IMG/VR virus record: IMGVR_UViG_3300033004_000002
Coordinates: 1-56,059 of that record
Strand: one strand, 5' to 3'
DNA from: a virus
Length of the DNA: 56,059 bases
The notes under the pieces are model-generated. The model ran no database searches. It worked only from the letters and a program-made list of their open reading frames with translations, and was not told where the DNA came from. The first letter of the stretch is position 1. Every line of letters starts with the position of its first letter. The translations under genes and the position numbers were made by a program. Shown here one piece after another: positions 20,740 to 28,543 of this stretch.

Positions 20740-22134
20740 ATGCATGACCGTACCGACCACAACCGCCTCGCCGCACAGTTCGCCGAGCGTCTGCGCTCCG
20801 ATTCCGCCTTCGTCGAGCAGCGCGTTGCCGAGATCAACGCCTTCGAGGCCCGCGCCCGCGGGCAGGCCCCGCGCAAGCCGAAGCGTACCCGCGTCACGCC
20901 CGTTTCCCCTCCCGTTTCCCCGGCCACGACCGCCGCACCGGTCGCAACACAAGGAGCTACCCCGACCATGTCCAGCATGTCCCTCTTCCAGCCTGCTGTC
21001 GTCACCGCCGCCTATCTCAAGATGGGCGTCATGGGCAAAGCCGGCGGCGGCAAGACCAAGACCGCCTCCAAGATAACGATCGGTCTCGTCAAGCACCTGA
21101 AGAAGCTTGGTGTCGACTATGCCGACCGGCCCGTCGCGTTCTTCGATACGGAGTCCGGGTCCGACTTCGTCATTCCGGACTTCAAGGAAGCCGGCATCCC
21201 GCTGGTGGTCGCCAAGAGCCGGACGCTCGCCGACCTGGTGCAGGCGATCGACTGGGCGGAAGCGCACGCCTCCGCGCTGATCATCGACAGCATCACCCAT
21301 CCCTACCGCGAGATGATCGCGGCGTTCCTGAAGAAGAAGCAGCGCACCTTCCTGCAGATCGATGACTGGCAGTATCTCAAGGGTGACCACGGCTGGCAGA
21401 TGTTCTCCAACCGCTACCTCAATTCCAACCTGCACATCGTCATGTGCGGCCGGGCCGGCGACGACCTCGACCAGTACACCGACGAAAACGGCAAGCGCCA
21501 GCTGGAGAAGGTCGGTGTCAAGATGAAGACCGAGAGCGAAACCGGTTTCGAACCGTCGCTGCTGGTCGAGATGAAGCTGATCGAGCAGAACTCGATGGAA
21601 AAGGCGGCCCGCAAGCGCACCTTCGTCAACCGCGCCATCGTGGTGAAGGACCGCTGGGACGTCATCAACGGCGACGAGATCGACAACCCGGACTTTGCCG
21701 ACTTCCTGCCCCACATCGAAAAGCTCGCGCTCGGCGGCCGGCACGTCGGCTTCCAGGACACCGGCGATTCCACCACCATCCTCAAGACCGAGAAGCGTGA
21801 CCATACTCCCGTGCAGCGCGAAATCTGCATCGACGAAATCCAGACCCTGTTGCAGCTGCATTTCCCCTCGCAACAGGCCGAGGACAAGAAGAACAAGCTG
21901 AAGGCGATCCTCAAGCACTTCGACGCCACCTGGACCGAAATCGAGAAGGTGATGCCGCTGCCCGACCTCCGCGCCGGCTATGACAGCCTGCACCAGGAGC
22001 TGGAGGGTCGGCCCTCCAAGTACGGCACCGCGATCGCGAAGGATGCAGCTCCTGCCGAGATCAACGACAGCCTGCCGACCTTTGCCGACATGGTTGACGA
22101 ATCCTTGCCCGAGCCGACTGCGGCGGCGGCTTAG
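20740..22134 (+). CDS. RecA-fold ATPase (Sak4/AAA_24-like)
   Basis: Residues 1-75 form a helix plus Pro/Thr-rich linker. From MSSMSLFQ (77) a RecA-like domain follows with Walker A GKAGGGKT (99-106), FFDTESGSD (134-142) and Walker B ALIIDSIT (179-186). IHIVMCGRAG-like NLHIVMCGRAG marks the sensor strand. Such phage ATPases (Sak4 type) act with single-strand annealing or recombination; others assist replication. The C-terminal ~100 residues are helical and acidic. ATG 20968 with AGGAG upstream is an alternative start giving the core only. It is the largest early-right gene apart from the integrase. Confidence 0.8.
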   Translation: MHDRTDHNRLAAQFAERLRSDSAFVEQRVAEINAFEARARGQAPRKPKRTRVTPVSPPVSPATTAAPVATQGATPTMSSMSLFQPAVVTAAYLKMGVMGKAGGGKTKTASKITIGLVKHLKKLGVDYADRPVAFFDTESGSDFVIPDFKEAGIPLVVAKSRTLADLVQAIDWAEAHASALIIDSITHPYREMIAAFLKKKQRTFLQIDDWQYLKGDHGWQMFSNRYLNSNLHIVMCGRAGDDLDQYTDENGKRQLEKVGVKMKTESETGFEPSLLVEMKLIEQNSMEKAARKRTFVNRAIVVKDRWDVINGDEIDNPDFADFLPHIEKLALGGRHVGFQDTGDSTTILKTEKRDHTPVQREICIDEIQTLLQLHFPSQQAEDKKNKLKAILKHFDATWTEIEKVMPLPDLRAGYDSLHQELEGRPSKYGTAIAKDAAPAEINDSLPTFADMVDESLPEPTAAAA

Positions 22135-22144
22135 CGCGCGAGGC

Positions 22145-22183
22145 CCGGCAGGTCGCGAGCGTAGCGACCTTGCGACCTGCCGG
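22145..22183 (+). terminator. Strong hairpin with alternative pairing after the ATPase gene
   Basis: A 12-bp perfect stem CCGGCAGGTCGC/GCGACCTGCCGG closes 22145-22183 and is followed by GGGATCTTT. The left arm can instead pair locally: AGGTCGC (22150-22156) with GCGACCT (22164-22170). That gives two mutually exclusive hairpins. It may act as a partial terminator or mRNA-stability element between the ATPase and the downstream genes. Confidence 0.55.
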
Positions 22184-22218
22184 GGATCTTTCCATCACGA
22201 CAATCAGGACCGACACCC

Positions 22219-22434
22219 ATGGGTTTCCACCGCAAAGGCCAGCCGCAAGCGCTCGACCGCGCCGCCATCCGCGCGCAAGTGATCCCGCTGTTGGCCGACG
22301 AACTCGCCTTCCTCGATCGTGCCGCCGATCCGTTTGGGATCGAACACGACTGCCTCAACCCGGCCGGGCACGAAGCCATGGCGTCCTGCGGCGCGATCGT
22401 GTGCGCGCATTGCGCGAAGGTGTTCTGGCAATGA
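22219..22434 (+). CDS. 71-aa small zinc-knuckle protein
   Basis: ATG 22219 follows the 22145-22183 hairpin. N-terminal helices (ALDRAAIRAQVIPLLADELA) lead to HDCLNPAGHEAMASCGAIVC and CAHCAKVFWQ, giving four Cys/His ligands. The stop overlaps the next ATG. No specific family recognised. Confidence 0.6.
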   Translation: MGFHRKGQPQALDRAAIRAQVIPLLADELAFLDRAADPFGIEHDCLNPAGHEAMASCGAIVCAHCAKVFWQ

Positions 22435-22634
22435 CCCGACGAGAGCGACATCAGCACATCATCGAGAGCTTCGGCCGCGACCGCGAGCGCTATCACCTCG
22501 CCGAGGTTCTCGCCCGCCACGGGCTTTCGGTCCTGACCGACGAGGGGATCGAACTTCTTACCCGGTCCATCGTCACCAGCCATAGGCGCCAGCAGCGCTA
22601 CAACCGCGAAGCCCGCGCGAGGAGGTCGTCATGA
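22431..22634 (+). CDS. 67-aa basic helical protein
   Basis: ATGA-coupled on both sides. MTRRERHQHIIESFGRDRER, then LAEVLARHGLSVLTDEGIEL: helical, with HTH-like spacing, and an Arg-rich tail (RRQQRYNREARARRSS). Possible DNA- or RNA-binding protein; no family assigned. Confidence 0.55.
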   Translation: MTRRERHQHIIESFGRDRERYHLAEVLARHGLSVLTDEGIELLTRSIVTSHRRQQRYNREARARRSS

Positions 22635-23035
22635 CCGCGATCGACCTTTCGGCGTGCACGATGCGCGAAGAGGCGCATTACAACGGCGGCAAGGAATGGT
22701 TCGGATATCGTCACCGCTGCATCCAACATCCCCGGCTGACGCGGTTCGATAAGTACATCCGCAAAACGCGCAGCGTAGAGAGCACCTTCAGCGTTGACGG
22801 CAAGCTGGTCGCCAATCTTGAAGCAGCGGCTCAACTCCTCGCAATTCCGTATCAGCCGACGCCGGAAGACCTCGAATTGCTGAGGTTAGTTCCGGACGAA
22901 TGGACCCGCATGGAGGACCGCGTACGCTTCGTGCACCTCCAAGACTTCGGACTGATCGAATTCAAGACTGGAGATTGCCGGCGCACCGACGCCGGCCGCG
23001 CAGCGCTGCAATCGCAACCGGAGTCAGGATCATGA
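22631..23035 (+). CDS. 134-aa hypothetical protein
   Basis: The N-terminal part has EEAHYNGGKEWFGYRHRCIQ (aromatic/basic). The C-terminal half resembles a winged-helix-like fold (TPEDLELLRLVPDEWTRMED, later LIEFKTGDCRRTDAGRAAL, typical of a wing followed by a terminal helix). ATGA-coupled to its neighbours. Role unknown; a DNA-binding regulator is possible. Confidence 0.55.
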   Translation: MTAIDLSACTMREEAHYNGGKEWFGYRHRCIQHPRLTRFDKYIRKTRSVESTFSVDGKLVANLEAAAQLLAIPYQPTPEDLELLRLVPDEWTRMEDRVRFVHLQDFGLIEFKTGDCRRTDAGRAALQSQPESGS

Positions 23036-23271
23036 CCGCAACCCCCTTCCTGCTCAACGGCCCCCTGATGACCGCGATCGAGCGCCGTCGCGCCGTCACC
23101 GAGCGCATGGCGAAAGACCTCACCGAGGCCGGGGCGCTGGCCTCCGACCAGGACGCCATCCGGCTGCTGCACGCCAAGGGCTATCCCATGCTCGACGTCG
23201 CGCTGCTCGCGGAAGAAGCGCGGATGCTGGCCTATCAGGAGATCGTGGCGCGGGAGATGAGTGCGCCATGA
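23032..23271 (+). CDS. 79-aa helical protein
   Basis: Starts at ATG 23032 inside the previous stop. All-helical: TAIERRRAVTERMAKDLTEA, then a second helix pair ending AYQEIVAREMSAP. Compact three-helix shape suggestive of a small adaptor or inhibitor. No family recognised. Confidence 0.55.
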   Translation: MTATPFLLNGPLMTAIERRRAVTERMAKDLTEAGALASDQDAIRLLHAKGYPMLDVALLAEEARMLAYQEIVAREMSAP

Positions 23272-23543
23272 GCCCGCGAGGACACGACAGGCCATACAGA
23301 GGCCCGCTGATCCCGGTCGGCACAAAGGTCGCTGTCTATTGCCGCTCAAGTTCATGGTTTGGTTCTTCGAGCCGAAATCTGGGTGTGGTGGTCACGGCAG
23401 CGACAGTGCCAGGCACGAGCCGCCGCGCGCGCCGCTTCGACATGCAGCTCCCAATCTACAGTGTTCGCTTGGATGACGGCCGAACGATCAGCATCGAAGG
23501 CAATGCCGATATTTCGATCGCTGAAGAGAGTGGTGCGTCATGA
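23268..23543 (+). CDS. 91-aa beta-rich hypothetical protein
   Basis: ATGA-coupled. PVGTKVAVYCRSSSWFG and LPIYSVRLDDGRTISIEGNA suggest a small beta barrel, like SH3/KOW-type modules. Arg-rich loop in the middle (TSRRARRFD). No family recognised. Confidence 0.55.
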   Translation: MSPRGHDRPYRGPLIPVGTKVAVYCRSSSWFGSSSRNLGVVVTAATVPGTSRRARRFDMQLPIYSVRLDDGRTISIEGNADISIAEESGAS

Positions 23544-23908
23544 TCAAGGTCTGGGTGATGCTGGTTTGCATATCGGATGCGCAGGGCCCTTGCCATGACG
23601 CCGCACTGGCGGACGACATTACGTTCCCGACCAAGCATCAGTGCGAACAAAAAATCCACACCCGCGATCCGTTGCATCGTTTCGTGGTGCATTGCGAGGA
23701 GATCACTGTGACGGTTTCACCGAAGTATCCTCCCGCCGGAACGCCATGCGTGATTCTCGGCTCGCCCGATGCTGCCGGCGTCTATGACGAGGAGGGCAAC
23801 TGCGTTGTGCCGTTCAAGTTCACGAGGCCAGACGGCATCGCGCGGCAACCTGAGCAACCTGCGCCGGACCCCCTGATGCACGATTTCCACCCGGACGAGC
23901 GACGGTGA
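23540..23908 (+). CDS. 122-aa Cys-containing protein, possibly exported
   Basis: The N-terminus MIKVWVMLVCISDAQGPCHD is mildly hydrophobic but short for a signal peptide. Six Cys follow (CHD, CEQ, HCEE, PCVI, NCVV). Pro-rich C-terminus (ARQPEQPAPDPLMHDFHPDE). Function unknown; the Cys pattern would allow disulphides if exported. Confidence 0.5.
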   Translation: MIKVWVMLVCISDAQGPCHDAALADDITFPTKHQCEQKIHTRDPLHRFVVHCEEITVTVSPKYPPAGTPCVILGSPDAAGVYDEEGNCVVPFKFTRPDGIARQPEQPAPDPLMHDFHPDERR

Positions 23909-23912
23909 GATC

Positions 23913-24170
23913 ATGAGCGACGAAGCCCGCCAGGCCGCCCGCGCCAAGATCAGAAAAGCCCAAGCCGCTACCGCCGGCATTGACCTCGGCCTGTGGGCCG
24001 CGATCGAACGGCTGCAGCGCGCCGGCAGCCAGGGCAACGGTGCCGGCATCTACGCCGACGTGCCGCAGTTCCGCGCCGCGCTGGCGGACGCCGCATCTGC
24101 CATTTCGCGCGCACAGGAGATCGTGCGCGCGACCGATTGGCCCACGAACGAGGACTATGACGTCGCATGA
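23913..24170 (+). CDS. 85-aa helical protein
   Basis: Starts four bases after the previous stop. Ala/Arg-rich helices (SDEARQAARAKIRKAQAATA; QFRAALADAASAISRAQEIV) with a Gly-rich turn. The stop overlaps the next ATG. No family recognised. Confidence 0.55.
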   Translation: MSDEARQAARAKIRKAQAATAGIDLGLWAAIERLQRAGSQGNGAGIYADVPQFRAALADAASAISRAQEIVRATDWPTNEDYDVA

Positions 24171-24322
24171 CCCTCACCCGATGGCTGCACAGCTACCTCC
24201 GCGCATGTCTGATCACCGGCTCGCCTGCGCAGGCCTGGCGCAGCGGGCGGCCTTATCTGCTGGGGGCTGCGCCGTGGTTGAGGGCGGTGTGGATGATGGC
24301 GAAGCAGAGGGGGAAAGCATGA
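24167..24322 (+). CDS. 51-aa hypothetical protein
   Basis: ATG 24167 overlaps the preceding TGA, and its own TGA overlaps the ATG of the next gene. MTLTRWLHSYLRACLITGSP, then a Trp/Leu-rich amphipathic second half (LLGAAPWLRAVWMMAKQRGK). Basic, probably membrane-associating. Coupling on both sides is the main evidence for translation. Confidence 0.5.
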   Translation: MTLTRWLHSYLRACLITGSPAQAWRSGRPYLLGAAPWLRAVWMMAKQRGKA

Positions 24323-24888
24323 GCATCGAAATTCCAGATGTCGTTGTCTCCACTATTCGCACGGCTGCGAAGATGGGATTTTCGGACGGCTATGCCAGCG
24401 CGGCAACGGCCGCCTATATCCGCCTCTGTTCGCACTTCCATGGCCATACGGGCTCGCTGATCCTGTTCAGTCGCGATCAATATCATCACTCCAGTGGCTG
24501 GATGAAAAACCCGGATTTTGAACGCTGCTGGCATCTGAGCCTGTCGTTCCGCGAACCATTTCCGACATGGCCAGTCGACCGGCTTTCGAGCCCACAGACA
24601 CTGGCGCAACTCGGTGCAGTTATTCCGCTTGTTTCTTTCGATTGGAAGCTGGCGCGAAAGTGGGTCGATCTGATTCTCGGCGATGACGCCAAGCTGTCCT
24701 GGGTTGAGACTGCGAAAAGCCCGCAAGGCAAGGAGCTGAGTGTCATGCACTGGCGCGTGTTCACCGATCCAGGATGGTCGGCGATCAAGCCTCGCGGCGA
24801 AGTCTACAGTAAGGAACTCACCAATGCGGGTTGGCGATCTTGGTCGGACCTCAACATTGAACGACCGAGCAACGTCGATGCCGATTAA
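24319..24888 (+). CDS. 189-aa hypothetical protein
   Basis: I start it at ATG 24319 with GGGG(A)AAG upstream. The product is well balanced: MSIEIPDVVVSTIRTAAKMG, an aromatic/His region (CSHFHGHTG, QYHHSSGW), ERCWHLSLSF, and a Trp-rich C-terminus (WRVFTDPGWSAIKPRGEVY). I do not recognise it. Size and composition suggest a globular enzyme-like protein. Confidence 0.6.
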   Translation: MSIEIPDVVVSTIRTAAKMGFSDGYASAATAAYIRLCSHFHGHTGSLILFSRDQYHHSSGWMKNPDFERCWHLSLSFREPFPTWPVDRLSSPQTLAQLGAVIPLVSFDWKLARKWVDLILGDDAKLSWVETAKSPQGKELSVMHWRVFTDPGWSAIKPRGEVYSKELTNAGWRSWSDLNIERPSNVDAD

Positions 24889-25312
24889 CCGCCCGCAACG
24901 CCTCACCCCGCCGTCACCGCTCGGCAGCCTGCTTAAACGCGCCGGGGTACCGACCCGGTCGCGCATCTCGCCTGAAGAGAGGAATCCCGACTATCTCGCC
25001 CTGGTCAGGCAGTGTCCCTGCCTGCGCTGCGGCATGGAGCCCTCGGAAGCGGCGCATGTTCGTTACGCGTCGGCCGCTTTCGGGAAGGCCTCCGGGATGC
25101 AGAAGAAGCCGGAGGACCGATTCGCGGTGCCGTTGTGCGCGGACTGTCACCGGCTTGATCGCGACGCACAACACAAGCAGAACGAACGTGGGTTCTGGGA
25201 ACAGATCGATATCAACCCGCTGCTGGTCGCAGCACACCTCTATGCGCAGCGGGGCGACCTGGTGGCGATGCGGGCGGTTTGTTTCGTGGCGATTGCGGAA
25301 CGGGGGAAGTGA
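24878..25312 (+). CDS. HNH-like (DUF968/Ref-type) putative nuclease
   Basis: The 144-aa product starts at ATG 24878, overlapping the previous gene by 11 bases. CPCLRCGMEPSEAAHVRYA (~45-63), then KPEDRFAVPLCADCHRLDRD (~77-96), gives the two CxxC pairs and the AHV/CH residues of zinc-HNH folds as in DUF968 and phage Ref-like proteins. Those are linked to recombination or DNA cleavage. A C-terminal helix pair follows (INPLLVAAHLYAQRG). Activity is not proven. Confidence 0.7.
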   Translation: MPINRPQRLTPPSPLGSLLKRAGVPTRSRISPEERNPDYLALVRQCPCLRCGMEPSEAAHVRYASAAFGKASGMQKKPEDRFAVPLCADCHRLDRDAQHKQNERGFWEQIDINPLLVAAHLYAQRGDLVAMRAVCFVAIAERGK

Positions 25313-25488
25313 TGGGCCCTGCTATTGCTCGCTGGACTGGAAAGTGCCCGACCTGCAAATGGCGGTTTGAGGCAGTCTCCGAATCTGAGCCAGAACGCAA
25401 TCCATATCCGAGCGGACTTCGCTGCCCGCACTGTCAAAAAGATGTTTTCTTTTTAACACGCGACACTAAGCCAACAGAGGAAGTTTGA
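25312..25488 (+). CDS. 58-aa zinc-ribbon protein
   Basis: ATG 25312 shares a base with the previous TGA. GKCPTCKWRF (~10-19) and LRCPHCQKDVFF (~36-47) form a two-knuckle zinc ribbon. Small, basic and Glu-tailed (TKPTEEV). Probable nucleic-acid or protein-binding module. Confidence 0.65.
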   Translation: MGPAIARWTGKCPTCKWRFEAVSESEPERNPYPSGLRCPHCQKDVFFLTRDTKPTEEV

Positions 25489-25553
25489 ATCACCGGACCG
25501 CCGCCGTCTCGTCGAGAGCGGAGCGGTCATCAGAGAGCGAAGGGATTTGCGAC

Positions 25554-26204
25554 ATGCGTGAAAAGCCAATTTTATGTGTCGATTTCGACGGCGTTATTCA
25601 TTCCTACACAAGCGGATGGAAAGGCGCGACCGTCATCCCCGATCCTCCGGTCAAGGGCGCGCTGCGCTGGCTGTGGAAAGCGACCGAATGGTTCGATGTG
25701 CAAGTCTATTCCTCGCGGTCGAAGGAGTCGGCGGAGCGAGAGGCGATGCTGCAATGGATGATGCGTGAGAGCCGCAAGGAGTTCGACGCGGATCATCCGA
25801 TGTGCAATCCGGAGGAGACGGAGGATCTGATCGACCTCACGACTTTCGACAAATATCCGATCACGTTCGCGCACGAAAAGCCGGCCGCGTTCTTGACGAT
25901 CGATGACCGCGCGATCTGCTTCGAGGGCGATTGGAGCGAGATCGACCCGGCCGACCTGCTCAACTTCAAGCCGTGGAACAAGCGAGACCTCGGCGCGACT
26001 GGAACCTTCCCGCAAGGCGTTCTCAACGATGACGACCAGGGCGCACTCAAGATCGGGATCGCCTACGATAAGCGGGATGGGCTCGTACATCTGAATTTCG
26101 GCAAGCCTGTCGCGTGGACTGCCTTCCCTCCGGAAATGGCCGCCAATCTCGCGCGCACGCTGTTGAAGCATGCTGGCGCGAAGAAGATCGAAATTTCCTT
26201 TTAG
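25554..26204 (+). CDS. HAD-fold protein with C-terminal extension
   Basis: The 216-aa product starts at ATG 25554 (MREKPILCVDFDGVIHSYTS): D10 and D12 are the HAD catalytic Asp pair. VQVYSSRSKES (~56-66) is motif II and AFLTIDDRAI (~117-126) motif III/IV, so the phosphatase fold is complete by ~150. Residues ~165-216 form an extra domain (GIAYDKRDGLVHLNFGKPVA...) similar to a small stand-alone phage domain. Substrate unknown. It is the last gene before R5. A longer frame with a start at 25485 is open but lacks character. Confidence 0.75.
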   Translation: MREKPILCVDFDGVIHSYTSGWKGATVIPDPPVKGALRWLWKATEWFDVQVYSSRSKESAEREAMLQWMMRESRKEFDADHPMCNPEETEDLIDLTTFDKYPITFAHEKPAAFLTIDDRAICFEGDWSEIDPADLLNFKPWNKRDLGATGTFPQGVLNDDDQGALKIGIAYDKRDGLVHLNFGKPVAWTAFPPEMAANLARTLLKHAGAKKIEISF

Positions 26205-26222
26205 CCCCGCGAGCGCGACCGC

Positions 26223-26270
26223 CAGATAACCGAACAGGTCTCACCTCGCACACAGCAGGTCATTGTCCCC
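26223..26270 (+). repeat. Intergenic element R5 (plus-strand copy)
   Basis: Plus-strand reading AGATAACCGAACAGGTCTCA, centre, CATTGTCCCC, with the same 24-base spacing between the conserved blocks as in the other copies. It precedes the gene at 26293. The orientation flips with the gene strand, so the element is directional relative to transcription. Its CGAACAGGTCTCAC block is shared with R6. Confidence 0.82.
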
Positions 26271-26292
26271 AAATCCTTAAGGAATCCCTCCC

Positions 26293-26586
26293 ATGAGCGA
26301 ACGCCTAGGCCGTCTCGAATCCACCAACTACGACGTCTACCTCAGCCTGTCGGAGCAGGCCGCGATCGAAGCCAACCAGCGCGCCAGCGAGGCCTTCGCC
26401 GCAGCGCTGAACCGCCAGATCAAGCGGGGCCGCGAGAGCGTCGCCCGCGGTACCTTCGTCGACCGCTCGCCCGCGATCGGCGCGCGGCGGCTCTATGGCA
26501 GCACGCCTGCGTCCGCCTACGGCTCGCCGGCTCAAATGTGTGCCGAGCGGGGCAGCATCAGCGTGGTTGCGGCGGCGTTGAAGTAG
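26293..26586 (+). CDS. 97-aa hypothetical protein
   Basis: First gene after R5, with AAGGA upstream. MSERLGRLESTNYDVYLSLS, a helix of Ala/Gln (AIEANQRASEAFAAALNRQ), then basic RGRESVARGTF and a Gly/Ser/Tyr-rich end. Probably helical with a disordered tail. No family recognised. Confidence 0.55.
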   Translation: MSERLGRLESTNYDVYLSLSEQAAIEANQRASEAFAAALNRQIKRGRESVARGTFVDRSPAIGARRLYGSTPASAYGSPAQMCAERGSISVVAAALK

Positions 26587-26599
26587 AGGGCTGCGCGCA

Positions 26600-26974
26600 A
26601 TGTACTACCGTCAATGCGGCGACTTGCCCATCCATCCATTCCGACCGAACGAGAACATGGCGCCGCTCGGTCGCAGGCGCCCTGATGGCAGCCGCGAATC
26701 TGCCGGACCCTGGATGTCCATGCTCATGCTTACCGAGGGCGACGCCAAGTACGCCGCGGCGCATCTCAACATGCAAGACGACGGGTTTATCTACGTCGCT
26801 CATCCCAATTTCATGGGCTATGAGGGGCCCGACTACGGCGTGAGCCAGCATCTGAAAACCCCTTGGGGCGCGGGCCCATACTACGATTCCGTCTATCGCG
26901 ATCACCTTGCCCACATCTGCTGGGATCGCCCGATTGTGCCGCAGGCTGACGCCTACAACCATCGAGAAATATAA
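26600..26974 (+). CDS. 124-aa hypothetical protein
   Basis: Rich in aromatic and Pro residues: MYYRQCGDLPIHPFRPNENM, GFIYVAHPNFMGYEGPDYG, TPWGAGPYYDSVYRDHLAHI. Looks like a compact globular protein of unknown family. Separated from its neighbours by ~13 bases on each side, with AAGGAGG before the next gene. Confidence 0.55.
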   Translation: MYYRQCGDLPIHPFRPNENMAPLGRRRPDGSRESAGPWMSMLMLTEGDAKYAAAHLNMQDDGFIYVAHPNFMGYEGPDYGVSQHLKTPWGAGPYYDSVYRDHLAHICWDRPIVPQADAYNHREI

Positions 26975-26987
26975 GGAGGAAAACGAT

Positions 26988-27392
26988 ATGACGGAATTAG
27001 AAGAGCTAACAGAGCGATTACTGCAGCTCGCCAATGACGAGGGAACCGCGCAAATTCACGATGTCGCTGTGCAGATCGCGAGCCTGGCACCTCGACTCGG
27101 ATCGGCTCCTAAGCGCACGGATACAAAGACGTTGGAGCGGCTTGCCGACCAAATAAAAATAGATGCCTCCTCTGGAAGGGGGCTGAACCCATCGGCGCTT
27201 TTCTCAATCGTTGACATAATTCAGCGCGCGATCGGTGCACCGCTTATGTGGCCGAGCCGATCAGCGGGCGCAGACGCGGCAGATGCCTACTATCGGGGAG
27301 ATCCAGATCTTCGGCACGCTTTCAATGCAGGCGTGAAGTGGGCTGTTGAACAATACCATGACTTGAACCTGGACCAAGTCAGGCCGCGTTGA
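26988..27392 (+). CDS. 134-aa hypothetical protein
   Basis: AAGGAGG lies 9 bases before ATG 26988. The product starts MTELEELTERLLQLANDEGT (helical). The C-terminal part has AADAYYRGDPDLRHAFNAGV and KWAVEQYHDLNLDQ, a pattern seen in small phage proteins of unknown function. Slightly less GC-rich than its neighbours. Confidence 0.6.
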   Translation: MTELEELTERLLQLANDEGTAQIHDVAVQIASLAPRLGSAPKRTDTKTLERLADQIKIDASSGRGLNPSALFSIVDIIQRAIGAPLMWPSRSAGADAADAYYRGDPDLRHAFNAGVKWAVEQYHDLNLDQVRPR

Positions 27393-27413
27393 CCTCGCAT
27401 CACCGGAGTCACC

Positions 27414-27668
27414 ATGTCCGCACTCACCCTGATGGCCGCAGCCCTCAACAAAGAACTACAGCACCGAGGCGTTTGCGACTTCACGCAGGACGCGTGCGCC
27501 GAGATCCTGCGCACCGTGATCGACCAGGTCCGCGACATCGAGGCAACCTACAACACCTCCCATCCCGGCCCCATGCCCCCCTCGACAGGCCGGGTCACTG
27601 ACGGCGGATGCATCATCGCAAGCGATGCATCCGCCGTCGATTTTGAAAATCAGGAAGAGCAGCCGTGA
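27414..27668 (+). CDS. 84-aa hypothetical protein with hairpin in its 3' end
   Basis: MSALTLMAAALNKELQHRGV, then helical DACAEILRTVIDQVRDIEAT. The last 25 codons run through a 15-bp perfect inverted repeat (27600-27638). The stop overlaps the next GTG. No family recognised. Confidence 0.55.
   Translation: MSALTLMAAALNKELQHRGVCDFTQDACAEILRTVIDQVRDIEATYNTSHPGPMPPSTGRVTDGGCIIASDASAVDFENQEEQP
27600..27638 (+). terminator. 15-bp perfect inverted repeat inside a coding 3' end
   Basis: GACGGCGGATGCATC (27600-27614) pairs with GATGCATCCGCCGTC (27624-27638) around a 9-base loop, followed by GATTTTG. The inner ATGCAT is itself palindromic. It could be an attenuating terminator, an mRNA end-stabiliser or a protein site. 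It lies within the 84-aa gene, so a codon-only explanation is unlikely. Confidence 0.5.
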
Positions 27669-27904
27669 CCATAAGCAGAGACGTTCACATCCTCACCAGC
27701 CGCGATCTCGACACCATGGTCAGCGAGGCTTTTCAGCGTGGCGTAAAGCGAGGTCGTTTCGAGCAGCGAATGGATGACGGCAAAGAGCCGGTCGCCAGGA
27801 ACTGCCGGAACTGGCGCGACGGAATCTGCGATCATTGCGGAGCGCAGCACCAGGGCTGCGAAGTCGCTGCAGATTTTAAATGTCCGCATTTCGTTCGTAG
27901 ATAG
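27665..27904 (+). CDS. 79-aa Cys/His protein
   Basis: GTG 27665 overlaps the previous TGA. MTISRDVHILTSRDLDTMVS and a basic helix lead to NCRNWRDGICDHCGAQHQGC and FKCPHFVRR, six Cys with His, a likely zinc site. The SEAFQRGVKRGRFE segment recalls the DSFEQGRRSALAEM end of the next gene. Role unknown. Confidence 0.55.
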   Translation: MTISRDVHILTSRDLDTMVSEAFQRGVKRGRFEQRMDDGKEPVARNCRNWRDGICDHCGAQHQGCEVAADFKCPHFVRR

Positions 27905-27917
27905 CGGCCGGCAGCCG

Positions 27918-28367
27918 ATGACCACCACAAGCACAGAAAACTTCATTATCGTGGAGCGCGACCTCGATCTGCGGGACTCCGGCGTGTTCACCGGCCAGAT
28001 CCAGATCGTCGAAACTCGCCTGATGCTGTTCGAAGACGGCCGTCCAATCCAGAGCATCGACGGCATCGCCTCGCCGCATATCGAGCACGCCTTTGTGTTT
28101 CATTCGGCGTGGACGGCCTGGCGCTTCGCAATGCAGTTCGAGCCACACTGGGACGCCGGGCGCCGCCGCTATTGGGGCTTCCGACGCTGGGTCGCGCGCA
28201 GGGATGGTGACTTCTTTCCGGGCGAATGCCGGCACGGCATCAACGCGCCGAATCCCTGCATTCACGGCAAGACCTGGATTCCGCACGAGGCCATCATGGC
28301 AGCGGCGGCGGACAGTTTCGAACAAGGCCGACGTTCGGCGCTGGCCGAGATGGGGCAGCCGCAATGA
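27918..28367 (+). CDS. 149-aa hypothetical protein
   Basis: Starts at ATG 27918 (MTTTSTENFIIVERDLDLRD). A beta-rich N-terminal half (GQIQIVETRLMLFEDGRPIQ), an aromatic segment (AFVFHSAWTAWRFAMQF) and a Cys/His part (ECRHGINAPNPCIHGKTWIP). The last 20 residues (ADSFEQGRRSALAEMGQPQ) form a helix. Stop overlaps the next ATG. No family recognised. Confidence 0.6.
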   Translation: MTTTSTENFIIVERDLDLRDSGVFTGQIQIVETRLMLFEDGRPIQSIDGIASPHIEHAFVFHSAWTAWRFAMQFEPHWDAGRRRYWGFRRWVARRDGDFFPGECRHGINAPNPCIHGKTWIPHEAIMAAAADSFEQGRRSALAEMGQPQ

Positions 28368-28543
28368 AACACGCCCAGCGCCAGAGCGAGGACTCGCTAC
28401 CCCCCGACATCCTGCGGATCGTCGAAGGCATAGCTTTGGCGCTGGCGCAAGAGCATCATGAGATGGAAAACGCGGAAAAAACAGTTTTCAGGGCGGGACG
28501 GCCGGGATTTGATCGGCGCAGCCTTGGCCAACAGGAGCGATGA
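28364..28543 (+). CDS. 59-aa helical protein upstream of the integrase
   Basis: ATG 28364 overlaps the preceding stop. PDILRIVEGIALALAQEHHE is a strong helix, followed by a basic tail (RAGRPGFDRRSLGQQER). TGA is followed at once by the ATG of the next gene. Small proteins beside large serine integrases are sometimes recombination directionality factors; there is only positional evidence here. Confidence 0.5.
   Translation: MKHAQRQSEDSLPPDILRIVEGIALALAQEHHEMENAEKTVFRAGRPGFDRRSLGQQER

Noticed and set aside
20605-21993. Minus-strand open frame (462 codons) opposite the RecA-like ATPase
   Set aside because: Val/Leu/Gly/Asp-rich shadow of a gene with a clear Walker A.
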